Positions 1-8,658 of a stretch of 13,271 nucleotides of DNA are shown one piece after another. This stretch comes from Pleurotus ostreatus/Saccharomyces cerevisiae fusant. Taxonomy: Eukaryota > Opisthokonta. The stretch is from positions 1-13,271 of the forward strand of contig JAMQCK010000985.1 of NCBI GenBank assembly GCA_024196135.1, given 5' to 3'. Below the pieces are notes generated by a model that saw only the letters and a list, made by a program, of their open reading frames with translations, was not told where the DNA came from and searched no databases. The number at the start of each line of letters is the position of its first letter. Within the stretch, counting starts at the first letter, position 1. The position numbers and the translations under genes were made by a program.

Positions 1-327
1 GTGTATAATATACGAATTGCTCTTAATATGCCTACTCGAGGCTTTTTTGCGATTCAACAGGCTCAGCGAACCCGATAACTCACCTGTTGACCATTGTTTG
101 TGCGTGTGGGTCCCTCTCCGAATGCAGGCTGCTCACGCTATCCCAATATCAGCGAATACGATTTCGAGGGACCCCAAGAAGAACCGTTATGCTAATTTTC
201 GTGAGAGGGGCGATGCTGAATATCACGACGCCTTGGGGAGTACGGACTAATGACCACCGCATTGGCCACGTGCATGAGTAAGGACCAGGTTCGAATGCCG
301 GCGACTTCGAATTCTCGTTGAAATTAG
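1..327. other. Unassigned 5' region upstream of the GH71/GH99-like gene
   Basis: I could not place coding sequence here with confidence. Family members I recall begin with a short stretch containing a HYQGWF-like motif directly before the TCAGDGEP block, which starts near 337. I see no such motif in any frame of 1-327. The missing start is therefore either in an exon outside the window, behind an intron ending at the AG of 326-327, or lost. Short open frames at 17-250 and 87-281 match nothing I know. A CACGTG E-box lies at 267-272, just after a reversed CCAAT pentamer (261-265). Confidence 0.4.
261..272. promoter_or_regulatory. CCAAT (reverse) plus CACGTG E-box
   Basis: ATTGG (the reverse of CCAAT) at 261-265 is followed by a perfect palindromic CACGTG at 267-272. 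CACGTG is the core site of fungal bHLH factors (Pho4/Cbf1/SREBP type) and CCAAT is the HAP-complex core. The site lies within 70 bp of the first coding sequence I can recognise. If a further exon lies upstream, this would be intronic instead of promoter. Both motifs are short and could be chance. Confidence 0.25.
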
Positions 328-3300
328 CCATCATATACCTGCGCTGGCGATGGGGAACCTGTGCATCGAGGTACGTAGTCCGATCGTTGCTCTTGTACCC
401 CGCTCAATTGCTGGCATAGGTCACCACGGCTGGTTGCACTGGTTCAATTACCCGATCCCTCACGGCGGGCGACCCAACACAGATTTGTGGCCCGAAGTAT
501 CTGAGTACTCTCCAGAAGAGCTCTATCCTGCACCGGGTCTGCACTTTAGCAATGGAGAGCAAGCAAAGCTATTCTCCTCTCGCCACCCGCGCACCGTACA
601 ACGGTACATGATCTTTCCATCTGCCGCATTAATGAGCTCATGGCCACCTCACAGGCACTTTCATTGGATGGCCGAGCACGGTGTAGATGGCGTCTTTCTT
701 CAGCGCTTTGCATCGCATTGTGCCGAGGGAAAGGAGGACCTCCGCCGCATGCGCGATGAGATCACCCTTCGCGTGAGGGAGGCGGCCGAGAAGGAGGGAC
801 GGGTGTTCTCTATCATGTTAGTGGTGGGAAAGCGCCTTCATGTCGTCCTAGCTGACCCAGGTATAGGTACGATGTGACAGGTATGGCACCAGATCGTATA
901 GAGGGCATCATCAAGCACGACTGGGCGCACCTCGTCCACGACCTCAACATCCTCGAGAGCCCGAACTACCTTCGTGACAGGGAACGGCCTGTCGTTGCGC
1001 TCTGGGGTATGTTATGCCGAAGGCAATCTCATTTGTGCTGACCCGTTTGCCAGGCTTCGGCTTCGACGGGGGCAAGTTCGACCCCAACACCGTGCGCGAC
1101 ATCAGCCACTGGCTACGCCACTTTACTCCAGGCGGCGCCTACCTCTTTGGCGGCGTCCCAACTTGCTGGCGCACAGCGGACAACGATGGCGACCGGAATC
1201 CCGACTTTCTGAAGATCTTCCTCAACGAGTTCGACGCAATCTCGCCGTGGCTTGTCGGGCGTTTTCGCACCGAGGAGGACGCAACGCGCTTCGCGGAGAA
1301 TCGAATGAAGGACGATGTCACGCTCATTAATGAGACGAACGAGGAGTTCGCGAGGCATGGGGTCGACCGTAAGATCGACTATGTGCCAGTCGTATGGCCA
1401 GGATTCTCGGTGAGGGAGCAGCTATTCTAGTGAAGAAGTCACACTGACGGTTCATACATCAGGGTCTAAATCTTTCTGAAGGCAAATGGCAGCTGAACAT
1501 GGTCAAGCGGAACGGAGGTCGCTTTCTGTGGCAACAGATCGTCAACGCGAAGCGGCTCGGCGTCCGTATCTTGTATGGCGCGATGTGGGATGAGTGCGTT
1601 TTTCAGCTCATGTATCTCGAGGTCATCGATGCTCAGCTGAGCTCATAGGTACGACGAGGGTACTGCATTCCTACCTGTCGTGGAAAAGACGCGGAACCTG
1701 CCCAAAGCCGAGGACGACAAATTCCAGTTCCTCGCTCTCGATGCCGACGGTTATGATCTTCCGAGCGATTGGTACATGCGTATCGCAGGCTTCGCCGCAG
1801 AGGCGTTGAGGAGCGAGAGGATGGTGCACGACTCGTTTCCTGTGAAGGAGCTACAGGACTATTGGGCGGGAAGGCCGAGATACGAAAGCCCGGCGAAGCG
1901 GCGCGAGACTCTGGACATGATTGAGGGAGCAGGCGCGTCCGCGTCCGGGTCGGGTTTTGGCGGAGGCGGTGGCGGAAGTGGTGGCGGACAGTCGTACGAA
2001 GAGTGGCTGGCCGCCAACAAAGAGGTTAAGGACGAGGCGCCGCCACCGCCGTATACCTTGGAGGCTGAGGATGAGCCGGCTGGTGCAGGGTCTGCGGAAC
2101 CGATTGTCCCGCAGCCTGCGGCACCGACGCAAGGGTCGTCGATTGTGTCGATCTCATCGACTGCTCCTGCGACTGCAAGGCCAGATGCATCTCCGCCACC
2201 CTCCGTGCCTGCAGCTACGCGACCCTCGCAGGCCGATCCTGTGAGTGCGTCAATCAATGCTCTCGCCGAAGACCTTGCACGTCAAGACCTGGCCAGTGCT
2301 TCCGCATACTACGATTCGGCGCCCAGACCACCGCTGAGCACGTCCCCTCAGCCGAACATGCCACAACGCCCAAGCATGTCCCCACAGCCCAGTTTGCCGC
2401 CTCGTCCTAGCACGTCGCCGCGTCCTTCTGGCAGTACGTCTCCGCGACCGCCGGCACCGCCAATGCATCCGGCGCATCCTGGTTCTGCGAGCATATCGCC
2501 TCGGCCGCAGGGGCCATACCAACCGCCCCCGTCACATCCGGCGAGACCAGCAAACATGAACCGTCCGACGCCACCTCTGGCTTCGCGTCCGTCTGCATCT
2601 GCACTGCGTCCACACCCATCGAGCGCCTCTCGACCTCCGCCGCCGCCTATCGTACGACATGACTCTCGGCCGGGAAGCTCCCATCAGCCTGACTTGCCGG
2701 CGCGTCCAGGAGGACATCGCCCGCCGCCGGTTTCAGTGTACCCGGGAAGCCCAACGCAGTCGACATATGCAGTGCAGGGATCGTCCAGCCATTCGCTGCC
2801 GACAAGTCCGCATGCCGTACCAAGCGGCCCGGGTGGCATGGCTGGCGTTGGCACGGGCCAGTCATCGTACATGCACAGTGCGCCGCCGATGGCAGGCTCA
2901 TCGTCTATGCCTGGGTCGTCTGGACCGGGTTCGGTGTCGTTCCCCACGGCTATGGTGGGCGCAAGCGATAGTCTGAGTCCAGTCTTCACACCACCAGTCA
3001 TGCCGCACTCGCCAGGATCACGTCCGTCGTCTCCTTACCATAGCGGCTCTTCATCATATCAAGCCTCTTCGCCGTATCAGGCGGCATCATCCCCATATCA
3101 GTCGAGCTCGTCTTCGTACCAGCCCTCGTCATCATCGTACCCTTCGTCACCGTACCAGCCGGGCTACATGAACACCCCTTCACCGGCCAGTCCCGCGTTC
3201 GGAGCGGCAGGGTCGAGCTATCCCGGGTCCTCCTCAACATCGACCTACCCAGGGGCATCGATGTATCCTGGCCAACAAGCAGGATCATCGCAATATCCAG

Positions 3301-3837
3301 GCCAGGGGTCAGGCTCGCAGTATCCAGGTGGTCCTGCATCCTATGGAGGTCCGAGCGCGCCTCCAGCTGGCCACGGACACACCGGTGGCTCGTCGTACCC
3401 TGGGATGCAGCCAACGCCACCATCCGGCGGCTCGTCGTATCCGGGAGGGCCGATTGGGAGTTCTCAGCCGGAATTGCCCTACGTACCATACCGTCAGTTA
3501 CCAACTCCTCGTTTTTGGGGTGACGCTGCGTATCCGTACTGAGACGATTCTCCGATTTCCAGGCCACCATCATGCATCAGCTAGCCCCAGCCCTGCCAAC
3601 GCTCCTGCTGCTCCTCCTGCACCCGGTGCCCCTGCTCCTCAAGCCCAACAATCGACTCCTGGAGGATCAAACTACGTGAATTACGCCCTTGATGCTGTGG
3701 ACAAGTTCGGTGGACGCAAAGCGCGAGACCGCGTGGATAGCGTGATGACTAGTGAGCTGTTACTGCTGTCGATGGTCCTGGTCTCGCTGATGACATTGCT
3801 AGCGGGAAGCAAGTTGCTCGGCAGGTTTACGAAGTGA
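328..3837 (+). CDS. GH71/GH99-like glycosidase ('xylosidase/arabinosidase' family) with long disordered tail and C-terminal hydrophobic segment; 5' incomplete
   Basis: Exons read as 328-370, 420-603, 655-816, 867-1006, 1054-1409, 1463-1593, 1649-3519 and 3563-3837. All phases agree and give 1053 codons plus a stop; the start is not resolved. The first about 411 residues form a glycosidase-like domain. Recognisable family blocks are TCAGDGEP, GHHGWLHWFNYP, DLWPEVSEYSPEELYP, HFHWMAEHGVDGVFLQRF, YDVTGM, VVALWGFGFD, LSEGKW, GAMWDEYDEGT and DLPSDWYMRI. DEYDEGT (split by the 1594-1648 intron) resembles the catalytic NEWHEGT of GH99, so activity is plausible; the substrate is unknown. After ELQDYW (1851-1865) follow about 610 residues of Gly-, Pro/Ser- and Tyr-rich sequence, including a PPPPY motif (2040-2054). 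The protein ends with about 17 hydrophobic residues (3757-3807) and a short basic end. The last intron is ambiguous: a donor at 3493 is also in phase. Confidence 0.87.
1920..1992 (+). repeat. Gly/Ser-rich linker after the GH-like domain
   Basis: Directly after the glycosidase-like domain the frame encodes a run of Gly, Ser and Ala (GASASGSGFGGGGGGSGGG). This is a flexible spacer between the folded domain and the proline-rich tail. It lies in the same exon as the tail, with no intron between them. Confidence 0.8.
2331..2720 (+). repeat. Imperfect Pro-Arg/Gln-Pro-Ser coding repeats in the GH-like protein tail
   Basis: The frame encodes repeated SPQP, QRPS, PRPS and SPRP units (for example PRPSTSPRPSG) with interspersed prolines. 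The repeats are degenerate at DNA level, with varied codons for the same residues. This suggests an old, protein-level repeat and not a recent tandem expansion. The composition predicts an extended, disordered, possibly O-glycosylated or proline-recognition segment. Confidence 0.75.
3030..3449 (+). repeat. Tyrosine repeats S-x-Y-Q/P and S-x-Y-P-G in the GH-like protein tail
   Basis: Two blocks follow each other. About 3030-3165 encodes seven SPY/SSY units mostly followed by Q or P (SPYH, SSYQ, SPYQ and similar). About 3213-3449 encodes seven xYPG units (SSYPG, STYPG, SMYPG, SQYPG twice, SSYPG twice). Regularly spaced Tyr in a Ser/Gly/Gln background is the composition of low-complexity domains that self-associate. 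That role is inferred from composition only. Confidence 0.75.
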
Positions 3838-4128
3838 ACGGGAATGGCACGCATCTGATGAAGTTATCTATGTACTGTCTTAGATCTTTTCTTCATGCAA
3901 TATATATCTATTTCCAGTGTCGCTTTATGGTGACCCTCGGATCCATATACTGAAGGCTTTGAAACAAGGATGAGCGACTACGCGAATCTCGATGATCAGG
4001 CTTCGATTGTGACATTGATCTACCGCTGGCTCGTAGGCTGCCAGTAGACAACGAAATATACACAAGCCGGGTCCTACGGTATCGTACATCTGTTCCTGAT
4101 GATTCTGGGCAACGTTGAACCTCGCCTA
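3838..4128. other. Convergent intergenic spacer between GH-like and GMC genes
   Basis: Both flanking genes end toward this 291-bp stretch, so it must hold both 3' UTRs and terminators. It is more AT-rich than the coding sequence, with a short TATATATCTAT tract near 3900-3910. I see no clear AATAAA signal and no gene. Confidence 0.6.
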
Positions 4129-6359
4129 TCACGCCGCGCCCCTGATCAAGTCGACGGCGCGCTCTGCGATACCCGTCACTGTCGCTTGAAGGTGTGCCGA
4201 GACGTGCAAAGGGATCACGGACGCGTCGACAACGCGCAGGTTTGTCGTTCCATACACGCGCAACTGGGGGTCAACGACACCGCCTCGTCCTTGAGGCAGC
4301 ATGCTGGCCGTGCCGATAGGGTGATATTCCGATGCTAAATGCGCCTTGAGGTACTCGCGAAGATCCTCGCCTTCCTCGGGCAGAAGCTGTTTTACGACCA
4401 AGTCCGCATATACGCTCCCCTTCGCTGAAAATTCGTTAGCATGGTGGGATGGCGTTGCCGGTAGGCGATGCCTTACCTATTTTGAGCGCCCACTGAATTC
4501 CTGCAGCATGCAAGTCCAAATCGAAGTCGACATCGAGATAGTTCGGCTTGATTACGGGGTACACGGATGGATCGCTGCTATTGATGTGAACAGAGCCTAC
4601 GACATGTCAGGCGTTTGCAACAACAGAACCATAACAGCCTAGGAAAAGTACGCACCTCGACTCAAGGGATGCTGGTTCGCGATCACGAAGGACATGTACG
4701 CCTTTCCCTCCGCCGCCTTGTAGGCACCCGCGGTATCGCTCGAGATAATCTCTATCTGGCCCACCGACTCATTCCTCAAGAGCGCTACTTGCGTAGCCAG
4801 AACATCCGCATAGGTGGAGCCATTATGGGACTTCGCGTATGCGTCCACCTTCGCGGATATGTTGGCCGCCCGATGCTCGCCGACCAGTTGAGGAAGGTTG
4901 AGGTAAGCGATGCCGTGTGTGCCGAAGTCGTACATGCTGGGCTGATGTTCGTGCCACAGAGCGAGCTGCTCAGCGGCTAGCGTTGCGTTGGCGGCAAGCG
5001 CGCCACTGGTAACGGTATCGTTCCGGATTTCGTAGGTTATGTACGTGACCGCTGAGGAGTGTCAAAAGGCGCTAACATCACTCGACGACGATTGCGTACT
5101 GTGGTCTTGTAGGTTTTCACCGACAGGCAAATCAAGAATTTGCTCGATACCAGCCCTGGGAACATCTAGTCGCAGTGAGTGAATAGTGATCATCAGACTC
5201 ACGTTGCTAGGACTTCTTTTTGGCCAATGCCCGACAGCTCAAGGAGTTGCGGCGTGCTGAAAATGATATATCAGTGCTCGAGTACTTTACCTTCGAAGTC
5301 AACCAACTCACTTGATTGCGCCAGCAGAGACGACGACTTCTCGTCCGGCAGTGACATTGTAAGCCTGCCCTTCGCTCACGTATGTCACCGTCTTCGCCAC
5401 AAGCCCTTGCCCAGTGGAGTTGTCGAAGTTCACGCGGCTCACAAGAGCGCTGGTAAGAAGTACGAGGTTCTCGCGCGCCTCATTCGGATAGTAGCGGGCG
5501 GGAGCGCTATAGTCGCGCGTCATGTTGTCGGGTCGGACGTTCGACGGAGTCAGGTTCACGCCTACGACGTTTCCACCGTTAGGTCGATTGTTAGTTGGGA
5601 TGCCCAGAGCGTCTAGCGCCGCAAGCCAGAGCTTGGTAATTGGCCAGAAGTAGTCGCCGAATGAGACGTGCACGGGACCGTCGGTGCCGTAGTCTGACGC
5701 GTCAGGTTGAACGTTGAGCGCCTCGGCTTCTTCTGGCGCGAGCGAGGTGAAGTTGGAAGCCTTCCTCGCGTAAGACGAGATGCTATCCCAGTTCCAACCC
5801 GGGTTGCCAAGGCGTTCGAAAGCGTCGAAGTCGGCCGCGGAGGGAAGGTCCCATACCAGGAAATTGAGGGCAGAGCTACCTGTGGTATATCACACGTTAG
5901 ATGATGTGTATGGGTCGAGGCAGCACACTTACCTCCCACCACCTTGCCGCGCGGCCAGTTCATACTCTTGATATCACCCTGGGCCTGCGTTGTGTAGTTC
6001 CAGTCATATTGCGTGCCCAAGTCTGCGCCATACTAGTTTATTTCAGCTTGGGTCCTCGGAGCCGGCATGTTGACGACGCACCAATCCCGGGACGTCGATG
6101 ATGTCTACACTCTTCGCCGTCTCCCCCGCTTCGAGGACGCCAACTCTTACCGAAGGGTCTTCACTCAGTCTACTCGCCACCTGCGTTCATCAGCTTCATA
6201 GACCTCAGTATGACGAAATAGACGTACGACCAATCCTGCCGTGCCTGCGCCAACAACGATGTAGTCGAATGGCTGTTTGGAAAACTCTGCCCCATCCTGG
6301 ATCGTTACGCAGCCAGCGGCGGCGGCAGATATGAGCAAAGAGAAGAGATCAGCCCGCAT
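4129..6359 (-). CDS. Secreted GMC oxidoreductase (AA3_2-type: aryl-alcohol oxidase / glucose-oxidase-like flavoenzyme)
   Basis: Nine exons on the minus strand: 6359-6228, 6180-6082, 6032-5933, 5879-5312, 5256-5203, 5155-5100, 5051-4656, 4596-4477 and 4424-4129. They join in phase to 606 aa, the usual family length. Residues 1-19 look like a signal peptide. The FAD Rossmann motif VVGAGTAGL has G37, G39 and G42, with E61 (VLEAG) as the likely ribose-binding acid. GMC signature 1 ([13 protein letters not shown], about 104-116) crosses an exon junction; signature 2 ([15 protein letters not shown]) is at about 295-309. The active-site pair is His543 (EYHPIGT) and His586 (VSAHLQAT), both present. 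Several N-x-S/T sites fit a secreted glycoprotein. The family oxidises alcohols or sugars with FAD, often producing extracellular H2O2; the substrate cannot be read from the sequence. In the fifth intron the acceptor at 5156 is chosen over an AG closer to the donor, because only it keeps the frame (VLATAGIEQ). Confidence 0.95.
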
Positions 6360-6391
6360 GTTGTGCGTGAGCGAGATTCGAGAGGCCGCTG

Positions 6392-6399
6392 CTTATATA
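6392..6399 (-). promoter_or_regulatory. TATA box of the GMC oxidoreductase gene
   Basis: On the minus strand the sequence TATATAAG ends 32 bases before the ATG at 6359. A normal TATA-to-start-site distance would leave an extremely short 5' leader. A CTGGGG hexamer (SYGGRG, a CreA/Mig1-type carbon-repression core) sits directly next to it at 6400-6405. The hexamer is common by chance. Confidence 0.6.
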
Positions 6400-7530
6400 C
6401 TGGGGGTCCGAAGACGGGCCTGTTTCATTGTTGGTGAAGCAGCCTATGTAGGCCTTCGACTATGCGTGTCAAGTAGGATGATGCCCGAAGGCATTCAGAC
6501 GGCCATGGAGCGGAAGAGCTAGGAGCTGAAGCGACAGCGTCCTGTCGCCGATGGGCACACATTGTATTGATGATGGCAAGTGTTACGTAAATCGAACTGT
6601 AGAGTTTGGCGATTAGACGGAGGACCACAAGTGACAAGGCGCGCCACCAAACTCACAGTACATGTACCGTCCTTGAGCGCCCCGCATAGCCCATGCCAAC
6701 GACGCTCTAATCCCGACACCATCCACTTTCTGTTTTAGTGGAAGCTCGCGAACCCGGTCGTCCAAAAAGGTACTATATGATTTCAGGCAAAGTTCAAGAG
6801 TCTCTGACCGTATGCGAGCATCGGAATGCCTGCTCTTTAGCGCAATTGATGGACGGCCGCTTGGTAGTCTCTGTATACGCTCTTGCACTAGCAGATGCTA
6901 GAATGACCGTTCAGGACGGCATGAAGGCGACCCGATTTGCTGCAACTGTCGCTCTAGCCCAAACCAGGAAATTTGGGCATCTTTCCTCTTCCGCTGTTAA
7001 TCTGGTGCGCCAGCTGAGCTTGGAAACGGCTAGATCGTATGAGGTATAGTTAGTCGAGACTCCGGAAAAGATGTGAGCAAGCCAGCAGCAAGGTGAGGGT
7101 TCGTGACGATGATGCTACGGTCGACGATGGTGGCTGTGTTGTAATCGGGCCGAAAGCCGAACGAGCGCCTATCGAGTTGACGCCTTCTTCCTCCATCACG
7201 CCCCCGTTCTCATCTCCAATGTCTCCCTTCAGGTGGAAACCGCAATCATCTTAGCGATGCTGGCTCTTTTTGGGCTATGCCAAAGACCGCAAAAGCTGTG
7301 CGCGCGATGAGGGGGACTGACGGCCCGTGAAGACAAGGCGCTTCATTCGACGCAGTTCGATGTAATGGCCGCTTCCTCCCTACACATGAAAGCCCCTAGA
7401 TGCCTTCATAATTTAGCTTCTGGGGACTGTATCAAGCTCCCAGCGAGTAACGGTAGTAGCCACGGACGTATAACGATTGACAGTCACCCTCAATGTTTGC
7501 CCCTTGCTCGCCGACATAATCACTGACTAC

Positions 7531-7548
7531 AGGGGTGCATGCATCCCT
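7531..7548. promoter_or_regulatory. 18-bp near-perfect palindrome around TGCATGCA
   Basis: AGGGG-TGCATGCA-TCCCT reads the same on both strands except for one base pair. The outer arm AGGGG is also the core of the fungal stress-response element. It lies in the middle of the long spacer, over 1 kb from either gene. A binding site is possible; chance is not excluded. Confidence 0.3.
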
Positions 7549-8250
7549 CGGTACTGCGTTCTACTTTGCAATGCGGTCTAGACTACATATAGCCGAAGTG
7601 GCCGCCAGACGTGATCCATTAGTTGGAGGCGCCGTGGGCTCAGGTCGAAAGGCGCGATTCTCCATCTTGAATTCATGACGACGACGCCCGGCCTGTGATC
7701 TCAGCGGACAAGCACTTGAGGAACTGTCGGAAAGCTGATCCGAGTGAGAACGACATTCGGGATACCTCATACGGACGCCAACGCACAAGCAGGCCGAAGC
7801 CACAAGCAAGCTTTTCTTCGCCAACGAGGCTCTATACAGTCGAGCGCCTTCCCATCGCCTAGAACACATCCCGTCACTGCTCTGCAGCAACGACATCAAG
7901 AAGTGGCGTATACTAGGCGAGCGCCGTTTGAGTATGTATTGTACCTCGACCTTGGTCTTCAATGTTCTAAACAAGCAAGTGCGTCCGTAAAAGGCAGTTC
8001 GTCCGGTCACTGACCCTCTGATTCCGTGTGATGTCTTCAAAGTCTCTCGACGATGTCACTCGCTTGTATTTTGCTTCCGCGCCCTACAGGAGGTACCTGC
8101 TATGCGTATGTGCTCCGGATATCGAGGCGAGCCAGCAGGGTTCATCCCCGTAATACTTGTTCAATTAACAGCACCAGCTCGCGTCCTGGCCATGTAGTTC
8201 CCCGCCGGCCCCAACTCTGAAGCCCTTATCTCAGCGACAGCCCGTCACAG

Positions 8251-8263
8251 CCTGTCGGACAGG
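8251..8263. promoter_or_regulatory. Perfect dyad CCTGTC-G-GACAGG
   Basis: Two 6-bp arms are perfect inverted copies around a single central G. The site lies about 400 bp upstream of the ATG of the small secreted protein gene. Such dyads are typical of dimeric transcription-factor sites, but no known fungal consensus matches clearly. Confidence 0.35.
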
Positions 8264-8343
8264 AAGTGTCAAGGTATTCTTGGCCGTGAGTGTCGTCGCG
8301 TCGAGCCGCCTCCTGGTGTACTGCGGCGTCACCCCGCACCCGA

Positions 8344-8357
8344 ATGCAAAGTTGCAT
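8344..8357. promoter_or_regulatory. Perfect dyad ATGCAA-AG-TTGCAT
   Basis: Six-base arms with a two-base centre form a perfect inverted repeat about 300 bp upstream of the small secreted protein gene. The half-site ATGCAA resembles octamer/bZIP-like half-sites. The binding factor is unknown. Confidence 0.35.
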
Positions 8358-8379
8358 CCGCGGCTCCGAAGCCTGGAAA

Positions 8380-8395
8380 TTGCCAAATAAGGCAA
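8380..8395. promoter_or_regulatory. CArG box inside a TTGCC/GGCAA dyad
   Basis: CCAAATAAGG at 8383-8392 is an exact CC(A/T)6GG match, the SRF-type MADS-box site (Mcm1/SRF factors in fungi). It lies inside an inverted repeat, TTGCC (8380-8384) and GGCAA (8391-8395). It is about 265 bp upstream of the ATG of the small secreted protein gene. Function is inferred from the motif alone. Confidence 0.4.
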
Positions 8396-8502
8396 CTTCC
8401 CTCGCCCAAAGGGGAAATAAACAAGTTGTTGTACACGGATGGGGAAACGCTCTATCCCCGGATACCCTCCCGTTTGTACTTGGTCATGTCAGGATGCTAT
8501 GA

Positions 8503-8509
8503 TATAAAA
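8503..8509 (+). promoter_or_regulatory. TATA box of the small secreted protein gene
   Basis: TATAAAA occurs 149 bases upstream of the ATG at 8659. A pyrimidine-rich stretch follows at about 8545-8625, as is common around transcription starts of strongly expressed fungal genes. This predicts a 5' leader of roughly 110-125 bases. Confidence 0.6.
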
Positions 8510-8658
8510 CGAACAGGGACGGAGAGGATGGTGCATAGACCGCGCTCACCACTCTTTTCCCTGGCAGCCCCGTACTCCTCTGCCGCTCACTCTGGCACAA
8601 TCGCTGCTTTCCCCTGCTCGACGCAGGCGCGCTCGTTAACTACACCTACCTATCCATC

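Larger units (their letters stand above)
6400..8658. other. Long divergent intergenic region without a recognisable gene
   Basis: About 2.26 kb between the start of the GMC gene and the start of the small secreted protein gene. Open frames at 6738-7049 (+, 103 codons) and 7561-8040 (-, 159 codons) have no recognisable domain, no family pattern and no convincing intron-exon structure; 7050-7560 has no open frame of note. No tRNA or transposon ends were seen. The right-hand part (8250-8510) holds several dyad-symmetric sites and a TATA box, listed separately. It may be regulatory DNA or a decayed gene. Confidence 0.5.

Noticed and set aside
288..298. GGTTCGAATGC resembles a tRNA B box (GGTTCGANNCC)
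   Set aside because: The flanking bases do not form a 5-bp T stem, and no convincing A box, anticodon arm or acceptor stem could be folded around it.
1859..2257. Long antisense frames (132 and similar) opposite the Pro/Ser-rich exon
   Set aside because: They are mirror translations of GC-rich repetitive coding DNA. The sense frame joins in phase to the conserved glycosidase-like domain.
5156..5202. Alternative acceptor AG inside the fifth GMC intron (the CTAG about 11 bases before the chosen one)
   Set aside because: Using it shifts the frame and breaks the conserved [18 protein letters not shown] block. The later CAG restores it exactly.
6738..7049. 103-codon open frame on the plus strand
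   Set aside because: No family resemblance, and the composition looks like chance translation. Kept only as part of the unassigned spacer.
7561..8040. 159-codon open frame on the minus strand
   Set aside because: No recognisable domain, odd basic/Ser composition, another open frame overlaps on the opposite strand, and no supporting intron structure or promoter.
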